Positions 8,232-16,612 of a stretch of DNA of 23,313 nt are shown here, one piece after another. A model generated the notes under the pieces. That model had not been told where the DNA came from. It ran no database searches and was given only the letters and a program-made list of their open reading frames with translations. The translations under genes and the position numbers were made by a program. The stretch spans positions 1 to 23,313 of the forward strand of contig CAZPRY010000058.1 of assembly GCA_964589175.1 (NCBI GenBank), written 5' to 3'. Position 1 is the first letter of the stretch. The number at the start of each line of letters is the position of its first letter. This DNA comes from CAZPRY01 sp964589175 (GTDB taxonomy: Bacteria; Fidelibacterota; UBA2242).

Positions 8232-9368
8232 ATGGAAACAGCAACCCAATACGCATCCGCCCAAAGAACGGACGCTGGGGAAATTCGCCGGTATTCCCGG
8301 AAATTCCAGGACACGCCCTTACTCAAATCGCTCTTCGACAGCGTCTCGGATATGGTGATGATCCTGGACAGAAACCGCCAACTGGTCTATGCCAACAGGG
8401 CGCTCGTGCAATGGATGGGTCTGGATTCTCAGGACACGCTGATCGGCAAGCGTCCGGGAGAAATCGTCTCCTGCGAGAATGCAGCTGTTTCCGACGGCGG
8501 CTGCGGCACGACGGAGCATTGTTCCAAGTGCGGCGCGGTCAATTCCATCCTGATGAGCCAGCGCGGCATCCAAAATGTCCAGGAATGCAATATCACCCAA
8601 TTGCCCGACCTGGACGGGCTCAATTTCCGGGTCTGGTCATCGCCGCTGGATTTCGAGGGCTACCGCTATACGATTGTCTCACTGACCGATATCAGCCACG
8701 AGAAACGTCGAAGATTTCTGGAACGGATCTTTTTTCATGACATCCTCAATACCGCCGGCGGTATCGTCGGCTTCAGCAAACTGCTGAAAACCGTCAAACC
8801 GGAGCGGGTCGAGCAATTTCGCGATCGGATCTACGATCTTTCGTTGAAATTGGTTGAAGAGATCGAAAGCCAGAAACAGATAGCCGTCGCGGAAACCGGT
8901 GAGTTAGTTGTTCATCCGATGGAATTCAGATCGCTGGGCATCCTGCAGGAAGTTCTCGAAAGTTACCAGCATCACGACGTCGCCAAGGATAAGAATATTG
9001 TCATCGATCCGGAATCTCAGGACACCGGATTCATCAGCGATGCGGTGCTCCTGCGACGCATCCTGGGCAACCTGGTCAAAAACGCTCTCGAAGCATCTCA
9101 ACCGGGTGACAGTGTGACAATAAAAGCAAACCGGGAAACTGACAGAATGGTGTTCTCGGTGCATAATTCAGGCTTCATTCCCCGCGATATCCAACTGCAA
9201 ATGTTCAAGCGCTCGTTTTCCACCAAGGGTGTAGATCGCGGTCTGGGAACCTACAGCGTTAGGCTGCTGACTGAACGCTATTTGCGCGGGACCGTCAGTT
9301 TTTCGTCGAGTGAGGAGCAAGGGACAACCTTCATGATCAGGCTGCCCCTGAAGATTTTCAATGATTGA
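8232..9368 (+). CDS. PAS-domain sensor histidine kinase with four-cysteine cluster
   Basis: This 378-aa protein has no membrane segment, so it is probably cytoplasmic. The PAS domain (about 30-155) carries an insertion with cysteines at 81, 91, 97 and 100 (SCENAAV..GGCGTTEHCSKCG), spaced as a possible metal or Fe-S/redox site. The H-box is FFHDILNTAGGIVGFSKLL with phospho-acceptor His169. The N-box is GNLVKNALEAS (279-289). The ATP-lid region is VHNSGFIP, and KGVDRGLGTYSVRLLTE (332-348) is the G2 box. VHN-x-G in place of D-x-G is common in this kinase subfamily, so I do not regard it as damage. Start ATG at 8232 follows AAGGTGA. No response regulator is next to it, so its partner is elsewhere. 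By the cysteines it could sense redox state, sulfur or metals (inference). Confidence 0.85.
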   Translation: METATQYASAQRTDAGEIRRYSRKFQDTPLLKSLFDSVSDMVMILDRNRQLVYANRALVQWMGLDSQDTLIGKRPGEIVSCENAAVSDGGCGTTEHCSKCGAVNSILMSQRGIQNVQECNITQLPDLDGLNFRVWSSPLDFEGYRYTIVSLTDISHEKRRRFLERIFFHDILNTAGGIVGFSKLLKTVKPERVEQFRDRIYDLSLKLVEEIESQKQIAVAETGELVVHPMEFRSLGILQEVLESYQHHDVAKDKNIVIDPESQDTGFISDAVLLRRILGNLVKNALEASQPGDSVTIKANRETDRMVFSVHNSGFIPRDIQLQMFKRSFSTKGVDRGLGTYSVRLLTERYLRGTVSFSSSEEQGTTFMIRLPLKIFND

Positions 9369-9374
9369 ATTGTA

Positions 9375-9407
9375 CCCGTCTGTTGCACTAGACGGGCAGG
9401 CCCGTCT
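9375..9407 (+). repeat. alternative hairpins just after the histidine kinase
   Basis: Three 7-base arms lie in a row: CCCGTCT (9375-9381), AGACGGG (9390-9396) and CCCGTCT (9401-9407). The middle arm can pair perfectly with either neighbour (loops of 8 and 4 bases). The position, 7 bases after the stop, suits a transcript 3' end, but no T-run follows, so I do not call a rho-independent terminator. Confidence 0.5.
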
Positions 9408-9926
9408 GCTGCGTACGCCGGATGGGTTTTGTGCTTACCTTTTTCCCCGTTGAAAAAAGGAACGATTATTTTTTAAAGAATATACCCATCTTCTTTTTCA
9501 GACGAAAAAGAAGCAAAAAGTCCGCGGCTGGCGTCCCTCGGCGGGTCGGCCCGCCTGACCGATGTCAGTCGGGCAGGCTCATTGCTCGCGGAAAAATTTA
9601 TAAGCGCTGATGATTATCGACGACCCTAATATGAAATGAGAATCGAACATCCAGGAATTCCGGAATATTTATGATTCGCGCAAAATTTTTCTTTTCGCTG
9701 CGCTACTTCGCCGTCTGCTTCCGCCGATGGACACAGGCCGCCCTTCGGAAAAGTGAGTGGAGAAAAAACTATCGAGCGGAAGAAAATGCAAAAAGAGGAT
9801 ATTTATGCAATTTATGATAGGAGCAGACTTTTGCCGATTGGATTGCGCATAGTCCTCAACCACAGAGTAATAGGACATCTATTCTGCGAATTGCTATAAT
9901 TCGTGAATAGATGATCGAAGGAAGGA
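9408..9926. other. non-coding stretch rich in hairpins
   Basis: No supported gene is present. It contains a perfect hairpin GGCGGG-TCGG-CCCGCC at 9540-9555, directly followed by CTGAC-CGAT-GTCAG at 9555-9568, in a GC-rich island between AT-rich flanks. The next ~300 bases hold A-rich and mixed sequence with no clear signal. It is likely repeat-derived intergenic DNA. Confidence 0.5.
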
Positions 9927-10784
9927 TTATCCGGCTTGAGTTCTCAGCCAGCGCCTGAAGCGGGATTGGAATTCGGCCATATTGCAATCGGCCGCCTGTG
10001 CCAAGGCGCTTCCGAAGAAACGCTGCTCGCTGCGCAGAATTTTGAAGAGTGCGTACTTTTCGAATTCGTCAATGATGAATTTTACCAGCACAAAACCATC
10101 CAGGTAATCATTTTCGACGCTGATGCCGTAATCAAAACCGATGTATGCTCTCTCCTGCGCACGAGTCAGATAATCCTTGTACCCGGTTTCACGCCAGTAA
10201 GGATCGGAGAAATAGATACCAAAATACTCCTCGATGCCCTGTACGAACCAGGCCGGGCAGCGTGAAAATTTGAGATGAGGATTCTGGTTCATCAGAAATT
10301 CCACATAACAGGTGGAAATTTCGTGGATTAGCAGCTTTTTATAATACAATGAATCTATGGCTTGCCCGAGTTCCGTGCGTGATTCACCGTCGAAGCAATC
10401 CGGGTGCAGGATGTGGAGAATACACTCGAAACGGTCACTAATCCGGTTGGTTTCAATATAGGCCTGACGGATGTTCACATTCGCGGTCGGTTCGGCATAA
10501 AGATGAATCCTGATCCGGGTTTGTTCACGGAAGCGTTTCTCGAATAGCGGCAACTAGTCGGCAATTCTCTCATCCGCATTGGCTAACAGGGTGATGAATT
10601 CATCGTCTAATGGAGGGCATTTTTGCTCATAGCTGATTGTATAAATCGGCGGTACTTCGGAAGCCAAAGCGGAACAAAAGGCCAGGCCTGCCAAAATACA
10701 CAAGAGCGAGATGGTGATTTGGCGAAAATGGCGGCTGGAATTTCTCCTTTTTCGTACCCATTTTTGTGGAAATCGAGGTATCAT
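9927..10784 (-). pseudogene. gluzincin-like (peptidase MA-type) secreted metalloprotease homologue, broken by in-frame TAG
   Basis: One frame runs from ATG 10784 to 9927 with a single TAG at 10556-10554, which would otherwise give 285 residues. The first part (76 aa) has a basic start and a signal peptide (ISLLCILAGLAFCSALA-S). The second part (208 aa) has LLIHEISTCYVEFL, where a gluzincin has HExxH, then PAWFVQGIEEYFG, the typical P-x-W-F-x-E-G-x-x-E-Y-F helix. It ends in a helical LVKFIIDEF and RFRRWLR segment. The second histidine of HExxH is Thr, so even an unbroken product would probably be inactive as a zinc protease. The base after the TAG allows a TTG restart at 10553, but that product would lack the signal peptide. 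A sequencing error at the TAG is possible. It is convergent with the kinase. Confidence 0.7.
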
Positions 10785-10990
10785 TTTTCATCCCATTTCG
10801 ATTTCAAGATCGCCCTCCGGCTTGGCATTCACGGCAAGGAATTGTTTTTTCTACCGCTCCGGGCGGATTATGTTCCCAACTCATTGAAAGGATCTCGTTG
10901 AAGGCGACCCGATGTTTCGCTTACGCTCAACATGACTGACCGGGGAATTGATATCTCTACATCGGAAACCACAAACAATCCTATGAGACA

Positions 10991-11015
10991 GGTTACGGCG
11001 CAGAGCACCGTAACC
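10991..11015 (-). terminator. strong hairpin downstream of the YdiJ-like gene
   Basis: GGTTACGG (10991-10998) pairs perfectly with CCGTAACC (11008-11015) across a 9-base loop, 36 bases past the stop of the dehydrogenase gene. No U-rich tail follows on the minus strand, so it may be an RNA 3'-end stabiliser or part of a rho-dependent end rather than a classical intrinsic terminator. Confidence 0.45.
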
Positions 11016-11050
11016 AATTAGTTGGAAATAGACAATCAAGAGTGTTTGTC

Positions 11051-13987
11051 TTATGATTTTAAGGCGGCGTACATGATCTCGATCGGATGGAGAGCCTCAC
11101 GACCGGTGCCGTCCTTGATCTGCTGACGGCAGCTGGTACCGGGTGCCGCGATCAGCATATCCCGCGCCGCACTGCGTACTGCCGGGAAAAGCACCAGTTC
11201 GCCGACTTTCATCGAGACTTCGTAATGTTCTTTCTCGAAGCCGAACGACCCAGCCATACCACAGCAGCCGGAGGGAATCTCTTCGACGGTATAATTGCTC
11301 GGAAATGACAGCATATTTTTAGTCGGCTCAGTCGAGGCGACGGCTTTCTGCTGGCAGTGGCCGTGCAGTTTGATATGCTGTTTGGCGTCACTGAACTGCG
11401 CGGGGCTGATCTTGCCCTTCCCCGCTTCGCGCATGAAAAACTCGTCGAACATGTAGGTGTTCGAAGCCAGTTGGTTGGCCGCTTCGCGCAGATCGTCATT
11501 CACAAGTTCGGGGTATTCATCCCGAAAGCCGAGGATGGCCGAAGGCTCAATGCCGACCAATGGCGTCTCGTCGGTCACGAGGTCCTTCAAGGCAAGCACA
11601 TTTCGAACGGCGATCTTCTGCGCCGAGCGGATCAGGCCTTTGGAGAGGAAGGTCCGGGCGCTGACGCCATGCTTAACGATCGCGACTTCGTAGCCGAGCC
11701 GGTTGAGCAATTGAACGGCTTTGATGCCGATGTCGGTATCGAGAAAATTGGTGAATTCATCGTCGAAAAGATAGACTTTGCCGTTTTTCGCCACATTCAT
11801 TTCGCGGGCATACTTACGAATCCAGGCCCGCAAAGTCCGCTTCTGCAGTAGCGGAATCGAACGTTCGGGCGCAAATCGAAGGATTTTCTTAGCGATTCCC
11901 GAGGTCAGTTTATTCTTGAGGAAAAAGTTGGTTATTCCCGGCACGATCGATCCGAGCGCATGGATCATCGGCAGATACGCTACTGCACGGGCGCGCAGCG
12001 GGATGCCGTTGGCATCGTAATAATGCTGCAGAAACTCGGCTTTCAGTTTGGCGACATCGACCGAAGACGGGCATTCGGATTTGCAGGCTTTGCACGACAG
12101 GCAGAGGTCCATTGCCTCGTAGATTTCCTTATGATCGAAGGGATTGTCTTTGGGCGAATTCGTCAGAAATTCGCGCAGAAGGTTGGCGCGGGCCCGCGTG
12201 ACATGCTTTTCATCGCGGGTCGCCATATAACTCGGGCACATCGTTCCGCCGAGTACGGATGACTTGCGGCAATCGCCGGAACCGTTGCATTTTTCCACGG
12301 CCCGCATGATGCCCTGGTTCCTCGAGAAATCGAAGATGGTTTCGATCTCGCGTGTTTTGCGATCCGGCTCGTAGCGCAGGCTCGTGTTCATCTGCGGCGT
12401 ATCGACGATCTTGCCCGGATTGAAGATATTCTGCGGGTCCCAGGTTTGCTTGATTTGCCGCAGAAGCTGGTAATTATGTTCACCAACCATGAAGGGGATG
12501 AACTCGCCACGCAGGCGGCCGTCGCCGTGTTCACCGCTCAGCGAGCCTTTGTACTTCTTCACGAGGGCTGCCGTATCCGCCAGGATATCATGAAAGAGCT
12601 GCACATCGCCGCTGTCCTTCAGATTCAGGACGGGGCGCAGATGCAATTCCCCGGAGCCGATATGGGCATAGTGAACGCAAGATTTGCCGTATTTATCGAG
12701 CATCGCGTGGATTTCCCGCATATAAGCCGGCAAATCGCGGGGATGAACGGCCGTGTCCTCGATGACCGGCACCGGCTTGGCATCGCCGGGCATGTTGCCC
12801 AGCAGCCCGAGCCCGGCTTTGCGCAGGTTCCAGACGCGTTGAATGTCGTCACCCCAGATTACCGGATAGTAATATCCGTAACCGGCGGCGCGCAGTTCCG
12901 CTTCCATATCCTTCGCGATCTGTTCGATCTCCGCTTTACTGTCACTCGCGAATTCGGCGATCAGGATCGCCTTGGGTTTACCCTGAATGAAGAAGCGATT
13001 CTTCGATTGTTCGCGGTTTTCCCTGGTCAACTCGATGATTACGTCATCCATGAGTTCCACGGAACCGGGATTGTATTTGAGCGCAATCAGGTTACCTTCG
13101 AAGGCCTCCTCAAGCGTATTGCAATGGACACAGACCAGGGCCTTGTGTTTGGGCGGCAACGGTACGAGATTGAGTTTGATTTCCGTTACGAAAAGCAGCG
13201 TACCTTCGGAGCCCGCGATGATTTTGCAGAAATTAAACGGCTCGGCGCCTTCGGTGAACGGTTCGGTCTCCAAAAGCAGATCGATCGCGTAGCCGTTGTT
13301 GCGGCGATGGATTTCTTTATCGGGATAATTAGCGCGGATTTCACGCTGGTTTTCGGGCTCGGAGAGCATCTCGCGGATGTTACAGTAGATTTGATTTTCG
13401 AGTGTGTCGCCTTCGCACCTGGCCTCAAATTCCGCTTGCGCAAGCGGTCCGAATTGCACTTCGCTACCGTCGCTGAGGATCGCCTGCACGGCAAGCGTAT
13501 GATCGCGCGTGCTGCCGTAGATCATCGAATGCGCGCCGCAGGAGTTGTTGCCGAGCATGCCGCCCAGCATACAGCGGGTGGAGGTGGCGGTCTCAGGCCC
13601 AAAAAAGAGGCCGAACGGCTTGATAAAAAGATTCAGTTCATCGAGGTTAACGCCGGGCTGAACGCGGACCCAGCGCCCGGCCTGGTTGACTTCGAGGATC
13701 CGGTTCATGTATTTGGAGATGTCGACTACAATCCCGCCCCCGACGACCTGCCCGGCCAGCGAGGTGCCCGCGGCGCGCGGGATCAGCGATGTGCCATTTT
13801 CCCGTGCAAAAGCAATCAGTATTTTAATGTCATCGATACCCCTCGGGCGGGTCACTGCCAGGGGAATTTCACGATAGGCGGAAGCATCCGTGGCATACAT
13901 CAGACGCATGGAATCATCGATATAAATATCACCTTCGAATTGCTTTTTCAACGCCGCTAGTCTGGTCTGTATCTCGCTACGATTCAT
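11051..13987 (-). CDS. fused FAD/Fe-S D-2-hydroxyacid dehydrogenase (YdiJ/GlcD-GlpC type)
   Basis: This 978-aa protein should oxidise a D-2-hydroxyacid (lactate, glycolate or 2-hydroxyglutarate type) and pass electrons through Fe-S clusters to the respiratory chain. The FAD-binding PCMH-type domain includes PRAAGTSLAGQVVGG (about 71-85) and GNNSCGAHSMIYGSTRDH (146-163). The FAD-oxidase C-terminal domain includes HIGSGELHLRP and SGEHGDGRL (484-492). A ferredoxin-like segment has cysteines at about 567, 573, 584 and then CLSCKACKSECP (629-640). The end has two cysteine-rich (CCG-type) motifs, HGHCQQKA and PSGCCGMAGSFGFE. The single-chain layout matches E. coli YdiJ. Start ATG at 13987 with AGAGGA seven bases upstream is better than the TTG at 13993. 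It follows the nqr unit in the same direction but lies past a terminator, so it is probably transcribed separately or by read-through. The substrate cannot be told from sequence. Confidence 0.88.
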   Translation of the reverse strand: MNRSEIQTRLAALKKQFEGDIYIDDSMRLMYATDASAYREIPLAVTRPRGIDDIKILIAFARENGTSLIPRAAGTSLAGQVVGGGIVVDISKYMNRILEVNQAGRWVRVQPGVNLDELNLFIKPFGLFFGPETATSTRCMLGGMLGNNSCGAHSMIYGSTRDHTLAVQAILSDGSEVQFGPLAQAEFEARCEGDTLENQIYCNIREMLSEPENQREIRANYPDKEIHRRNNGYAIDLLLETEPFTEGAEPFNFCKIIAGSEGTLLFVTEIKLNLVPLPPKHKALVCVHCNTLEEAFEGNLIALKYNPGSVELMDDVIIELTRENREQSKNRFFIQGKPKAILIAEFASDSKAEIEQIAKDMEAELRAAGYGYYYPVIWGDDIQRVWNLRKAGLGLLGNMPGDAKPVPVIEDTAVHPRDLPAYMREIHAMLDKYGKSCVHYAHIGSGELHLRPVLNLKDSGDVQLFHDILADTAALVKKYKGSLSGEHGDGRLRGEFIPFMVGEHNYQLLRQIKQTWDPQNIFNPGKIVDTPQMNTSLRYEPDRKTREIETIFDFSRNQGIMRAVEKCNGSGDCRKSSVLGGTMCPSYMATRDEKHVTRARANLLREFLTNSPKDNPFDHKEIYEAMDLCLSCKACKSECPSSVDVAKLKAEFLQHYYDANGIPLRARAVAYLPMIHALGSIVPGITNFFLKNKLTSGIAKKILRFAPERSIPLLQKRTLRAWIRKYAREMNVAKNGKVYLFDDEFTNFLDTDIGIKAVQLLNRLGYEVAIVKHGVSARTFLSKGLIRSAQKIAVRNVLALKDLVTDETPLVGIEPSAILGFRDEYPELVNDDLREAANQLASNTYMFDEFFMREAGKGKISPAQFSDAKQHIKLHGHCQQKAVASTEPTKNMLSFPSNYTVEEIPSGCCGMAGSFGFEKEHYEVSMKVGELVLFPAVRSAARDMLIAAPGTSCRQQIKDGTGREALHPIEIMYAALKS

Positions 13988-14013
13988 GCACAAGTCCTCT
14001 TAATAATTGCTGG

Positions 14014-14057
14014 AAAGTAAAGAAAACCCCGGTAATTAAAAATGAAAAATACCGGGG
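14014..14057 (-). terminator. rho-independent terminator of the arsR-sqr-nqr unit
   Basis: On the minus strand, CCCCGGTA (14057-14050), a 15-base loop and TACCGGGG (14034-14027) form a perfect 8-bp GC-rich stem. TTTTCTTTACTTT follows directly. It lies 27 bases after the stop of the small cysteine-rich membrane protein and before the YdiJ-like gene. Confidence 0.8.
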
Positions 14058-14083
14058 CCGGGAAAGGATATTCATGCGGTAAA

Positions 14084-14257
14084 TTAATAGCGATGTTTGC
14101 AGCAGTGCGCATCGTCGTTCTCATCCGGAGCGGGATGAGTGGCGCAGCTTCCGCCGCCGCAACAGCCCTCTTGTTGTTTTTTACCGCTCTTCGCCCTGAG
14201 AACGATCAGGCCGTAAAACAGAAAAAAAGGAATCGTAATCAGTACATATTTCAGCAT
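14084..14257 (-). CDS. small single-span membrane protein with cysteine-rich tail (possible NqrM-like maturation factor)
   Basis: This 57-aa protein has one membrane helix (about 4-20, YVLITIPFFLFYGLIVL), then a basic linker and a cysteine-rich tail GCCGGGSCATHP...HCCKH (Cys 32, 33, 38, 52, 53). Start ATG at 14257 comes 13 bases after the stop of the CBS gene; an upstream in-frame start at 14350 would overlap that gene heavily and is not preferred. NqrM, the protein that helps deliver iron to the NqrD/NqrE site, is likewise a short one-helix protein with a few conserved cysteines, often encoded downstream of nqrF. The cysteine spacing here is not the standard NqrM pattern and also recalls FeoB-associated cysteine-rich membrane proteins. 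The role is therefore inferred from context. Confidence 0.65.
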   Translation of the reverse strand: MLKYVLITIPFFLFYGLIVLRAKSGKKQQEGCCGGGSCATHPAPDENDDAHCCKHRY

Positions 14258-14270
14258 ATTATTCTCATAG

Positions 14271-14729
14271 TTATTTCTTTCTCCTCTTGCGCCATTGCCA
14301 GTTTTCGTAGTATTCCCAGCTGACCGACTGCAGCTCCTTGGTTCTTTCATTCAAACAGGCCTTCATCACGTCGCCAATCGAGAGGATACCGAGAATCTCT
14401 TCTTCCTTTTTCACGAAGAGATGGCGGACGCGCATGCCCAGCATTTTATCGAGCAGCAGATACACCGGTTCGTCGAAATTGGTAAAATGGAGCGGTTCGG
14501 TCATATAATCCCGGAGTTTAAGGCTCTTCACATCAAATCCCTCGCGGGCCGAATGATGCAGCAGGTCCCGTTCGGTAAAGATACCGACGATCTTGTCCGC
14601 CTTTTTGACGACAATCGCGCCGATGTTGTTGACCACCATGGTCTTGATCGCATCCGCGATCGTGGTGTCGGGGTTCGTCGCGATAATCGGTCGGTCTTTT
14701 TCGTTTAAAACATCTTCTGCTGTTTTCAT
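14271..14729 (-). CDS. two-CBS-domain protein
   Basis: This 152-aa soluble protein consists of a tandem CBS pair (Bateman module). CBS1 is about 11-70 (ATNPDTTIADAIKTMVVNNI, GIFTERDLL) and CBS2 about 75-132 (YMTEPLHF, LLLDKMLGMRVRHLFV, GILSIGDVMK). A basic tail ends WRKRRKK. Such modules bind adenine nucleotides (AMP, ATP, SAM or NAD-type ligands) and regulate a partner. No fused effector is present. It starts 24 bases after the end of nqrF with an AAGGAAG ribosome site and is followed closely by the small membrane protein. Regulation of Na+-NQR by energy state is a reasonable guess, not shown by sequence. Confidence 0.88.
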   Translation of the reverse strand: MKTAEDVLNEKDRPIIATNPDTTIADAIKTMVVNNIGAIVVKKADKIVGIFTERDLLHHSAREGFDVKSLKLRDYMTEPLHFTNFDEPVYLLLDKMLGMRVRHLFVKKEEEILGILSIGDVMKACLNERTKELQSVSWEYYENWQWRKRRKK

Positions 14730-14753
14730 ATTCTTCCTTCTTAAAATTCTTTT

Positions 14754-15986
14754 TTATCCGAAATCGTCGAATAAAATATTTTCAGGTTCAACACCCAGAC
14801 TGTCAAGCATCTGCGTTACGGCCACATTCATCATGGGCGGTCCGCAGATGTAATATTCGCAATCTTCGGGGGCCGGGTGATTCTTCAGGTAGCTCTCCAG
14901 CAATACTTTGTGGATGAAGCCGCATTTACCACGCCATTTGTCTTCCTGCATCGGCTCGGAGAGCGCAATATGCCAGGTAAAATTTTCGAACTCCTGCGCC
15001 AGCGCGTCAAAGTCTTCCCGGTAAAAAACCTCGCGCAGGCTGCGGGCGCCATACCAGAAGGAAATCTTGCGATGGCTCTTCAGCCGTTTGAGCTGATCAA
15101 AAATATGCGAACGCATGGGCGCCATACCCGCCCCGCCGCCAATAAAAACCATCTCCTCGTCGGTGTCTTTGGCAAAGAACTCACCGTATGGGCCGGAGAT
15201 CGTGACCTTATCGGCCGGCTTCAGATTGAAGATATAGGACGACATCTGACCGGGAGGCGCGTCGGGCTTGTTGGGCGGCGGCGATGCGATGCGCACGTTC
15301 AGCATGATGATCCCCTTCTCATCGGGATAGTTCGCCATGGAGTAGGCGCGCATGACTTCCTCTTCCACCTTCGATACATACTTCCGCATATCGTACTTGT
15401 CCCAATCGCTACGGTACTCTTCCTCAATGTTAAAATCGCTGTATTTCACCTCATGCGGTCCGGTCTCGATCTGAATATAGCCGCCCGCCCGGAAATCGAC
15501 ACTCTCGCCTTCCGGCAGTTCCAGCACCAATTCCTTGATAAAGGTGGCCACGTTATGATTGGAGCGAACCGTGCATTCCCACTTTTTGACATCGAATACT
15601 TCGGGCGGAATCTCAAGACCCAGGTTTTCCTTCACACTGACCTGGCAACTCAGGCGATAACCTTCGCGGATTTCTTTACGCGTCAAAATCGACGCTTCCG
15701 TGGGGAGCGCGTCGCCGCCGCCCGCGACGATTTTGCATTTGCACTGTCCGCAGGTGCCGCCACCGCCGCAGGCCGAAGCCAGGTAAATTTTTTGCTCCGC
15801 AAGCGTATTCAATAGCTTCCCGCCGATGGGTACGTCGAAACTGTGGGCCGGATCGTCATTGATCGTGATGTGCACATTGCCTTCGGGCACCAGTTTGGAT
15901 TTCGCAATCAGGATAACGACTACCAGCGCGATCACGACCAGCGTGAACATCGCGACACCCAGAACGACTAAACCAACACCACTCAT
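14754..15986 (-). CDS. nqrF: Na+-translocating NADH:quinone reductase subunit F
   Basis: This 410-aa protein is the NADH-oxidising entry subunit of Na+-NQR. It has one N-terminal membrane helix (about 5-28). The [2Fe-2S] ferredoxin domain has SACGGGGTCGQC with Cys 73, 79, 82 and a fourth at 114 (RLSCQV). The FAD-binding ferredoxin-reductase domain has RAYSMANY (213-220). The NADH-binding domain has FIGGGAGMAPMRSH (281-294) and a C-terminal YICGPPMM. Length and layout match the family. Start ATG 15986 follows AAGGATAG, 11 bases after nqrE. Confidence 0.97.
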   Translation of the reverse strand: MSGVGLVVLGVAMFTLVVIALVVVILIAKSKLVPEGNVHITINDDPAHSFDVPIGGKLLNTLAEQKIYLASACGGGGTCGQCKCKIVAGGGDALPTEASILTRKEIREGYRLSCQVSVKENLGLEIPPEVFDVKKWECTVRSNHNVATFIKELVLELPEGESVDFRAGGYIQIETGPHEVKYSDFNIEEEYRSDWDKYDMRKYVSKVEEEVMRAYSMANYPDEKGIIMLNVRIASPPPNKPDAPPGQMSSYIFNLKPADKVTISGPYGEFFAKDTDEEMVFIGGGAGMAPMRSHIFDQLKRLKSHRKISFWYGARSLREVFYREDFDALAQEFENFTWHIALSEPMQEDKWRGKCGFIHKVLLESYLKNHPAPEDCEYYICGPPMMNVAVTQMLDSLGVEPENILFDDFG

Positions 15987-15997
15987 GCGCTATCCTT

Positions 15998-16609
15998 TTA
16001 CAATTGAATTCCGGAAAATAACATAAACGCGATGGCCATCAGGCCGGCCGTAATGAAAGTAATTCCCAGCCCGCGCAAACCTTTGGGAACATTACTGTAT
16101 TTCATCTTCTCCCGGATTCCGGCCAGGGCGATAATCGCCAGCGCGAAACCGATCCCGGAACCCAGTCCAAAAACGACACTCTCGGGGAAATTATAATTCC
16201 GTTCCACCATGAAAAGCGATCCGCCCAGAATGGCGCAATTCACGGTAATCAGCGGCAGGAAAATTCCCAGGGCGTTATACAGTTTGGGGACAAACTTATC
16301 GAGCGCCATTTCGAGAATCTGCACTATGGCCGCAATCACACCGATATAGGTAATTAGTCCCAGAAAGGTCAGATCGACATTCTCCAGTCCCGCCCAGGCA
16401 AGCGCGCCCTCGGCCAGTACATAGCGATAAATCAGGTTATTCACCGGCATGGTGATGGCCTGCACTACCACGACGGCGATCCCCAGTCCGACGGCCGTGT
16501 CGACGCGCTTGGAGACGGCCAGGAAAGTACACATACCGAGGAAGAAAGCCAGCGCCATGTTCTCGATAAAAATCGATTTGATGAACAGGCTTAGATAGTA
16601 TTCAAACAT
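15998..16609 (-). CDS. nqrE: Na+-NQR subunit E
   Basis: This 203-aa integral membrane subunit has about six helices. It carries the two conserved half-channel cysteines, Cys27 in LGMCTFLAVSKR and Cys125 in TVNCAILGG. With the matching cysteines of NqrD these hold the intramembrane iron centre. It starts 3 bases after the nqrD stop, so the two are translationally coupled. Confidence 0.97.
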   Translation of the reverse strand: MFEYYLSLFIKSIFIENMALAFFLGMCTFLAVSKRVDTAVGLGIAVVVVQAITMPVNNLIYRYVLAEGALAWAGLENVDLTFLGLITYIGVIAAIVQILEMALDKFVPKLYNALGIFLPLITVNCAILGGSLFMVERNYNFPESVVFGLGSGIGFALAIIALAGIREKMKYSNVPKGLRGLGITFITAGLMAIAFMLFSGIQL

Positions 16610-16612
16610 GCT

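Noticed and set aside
10554..10556. Pyrrolysine or other recoding at the TAG
   Set aside because: No recoding machinery or signal element is visible; a nonsense mutation or base-call error is simpler, and the active-site motif is also degraded.
10900..10940. Inverted repeat ATGTT...AACAT around TTCGCTTACGCTC
   Set aside because: A short 5-bp stem with a long loop; possibly a fragment of a dispersed repeat, but nothing firm can be said from one copy.
12446..13960. 504-codon open frame on the plus strand opposite the YdiJ-like gene
   Set aside because: It lies fully antisense to a gene with clear FAD and Fe-S motifs. Its translation shows no recognisable domain and results from the codon bias of the real gene.
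14877..15815. 312-codon open frame on the plus strand opposite nqrF
   Set aside because: nqrF is certain from its cofactor motifs; the antisense frame is a by-product.
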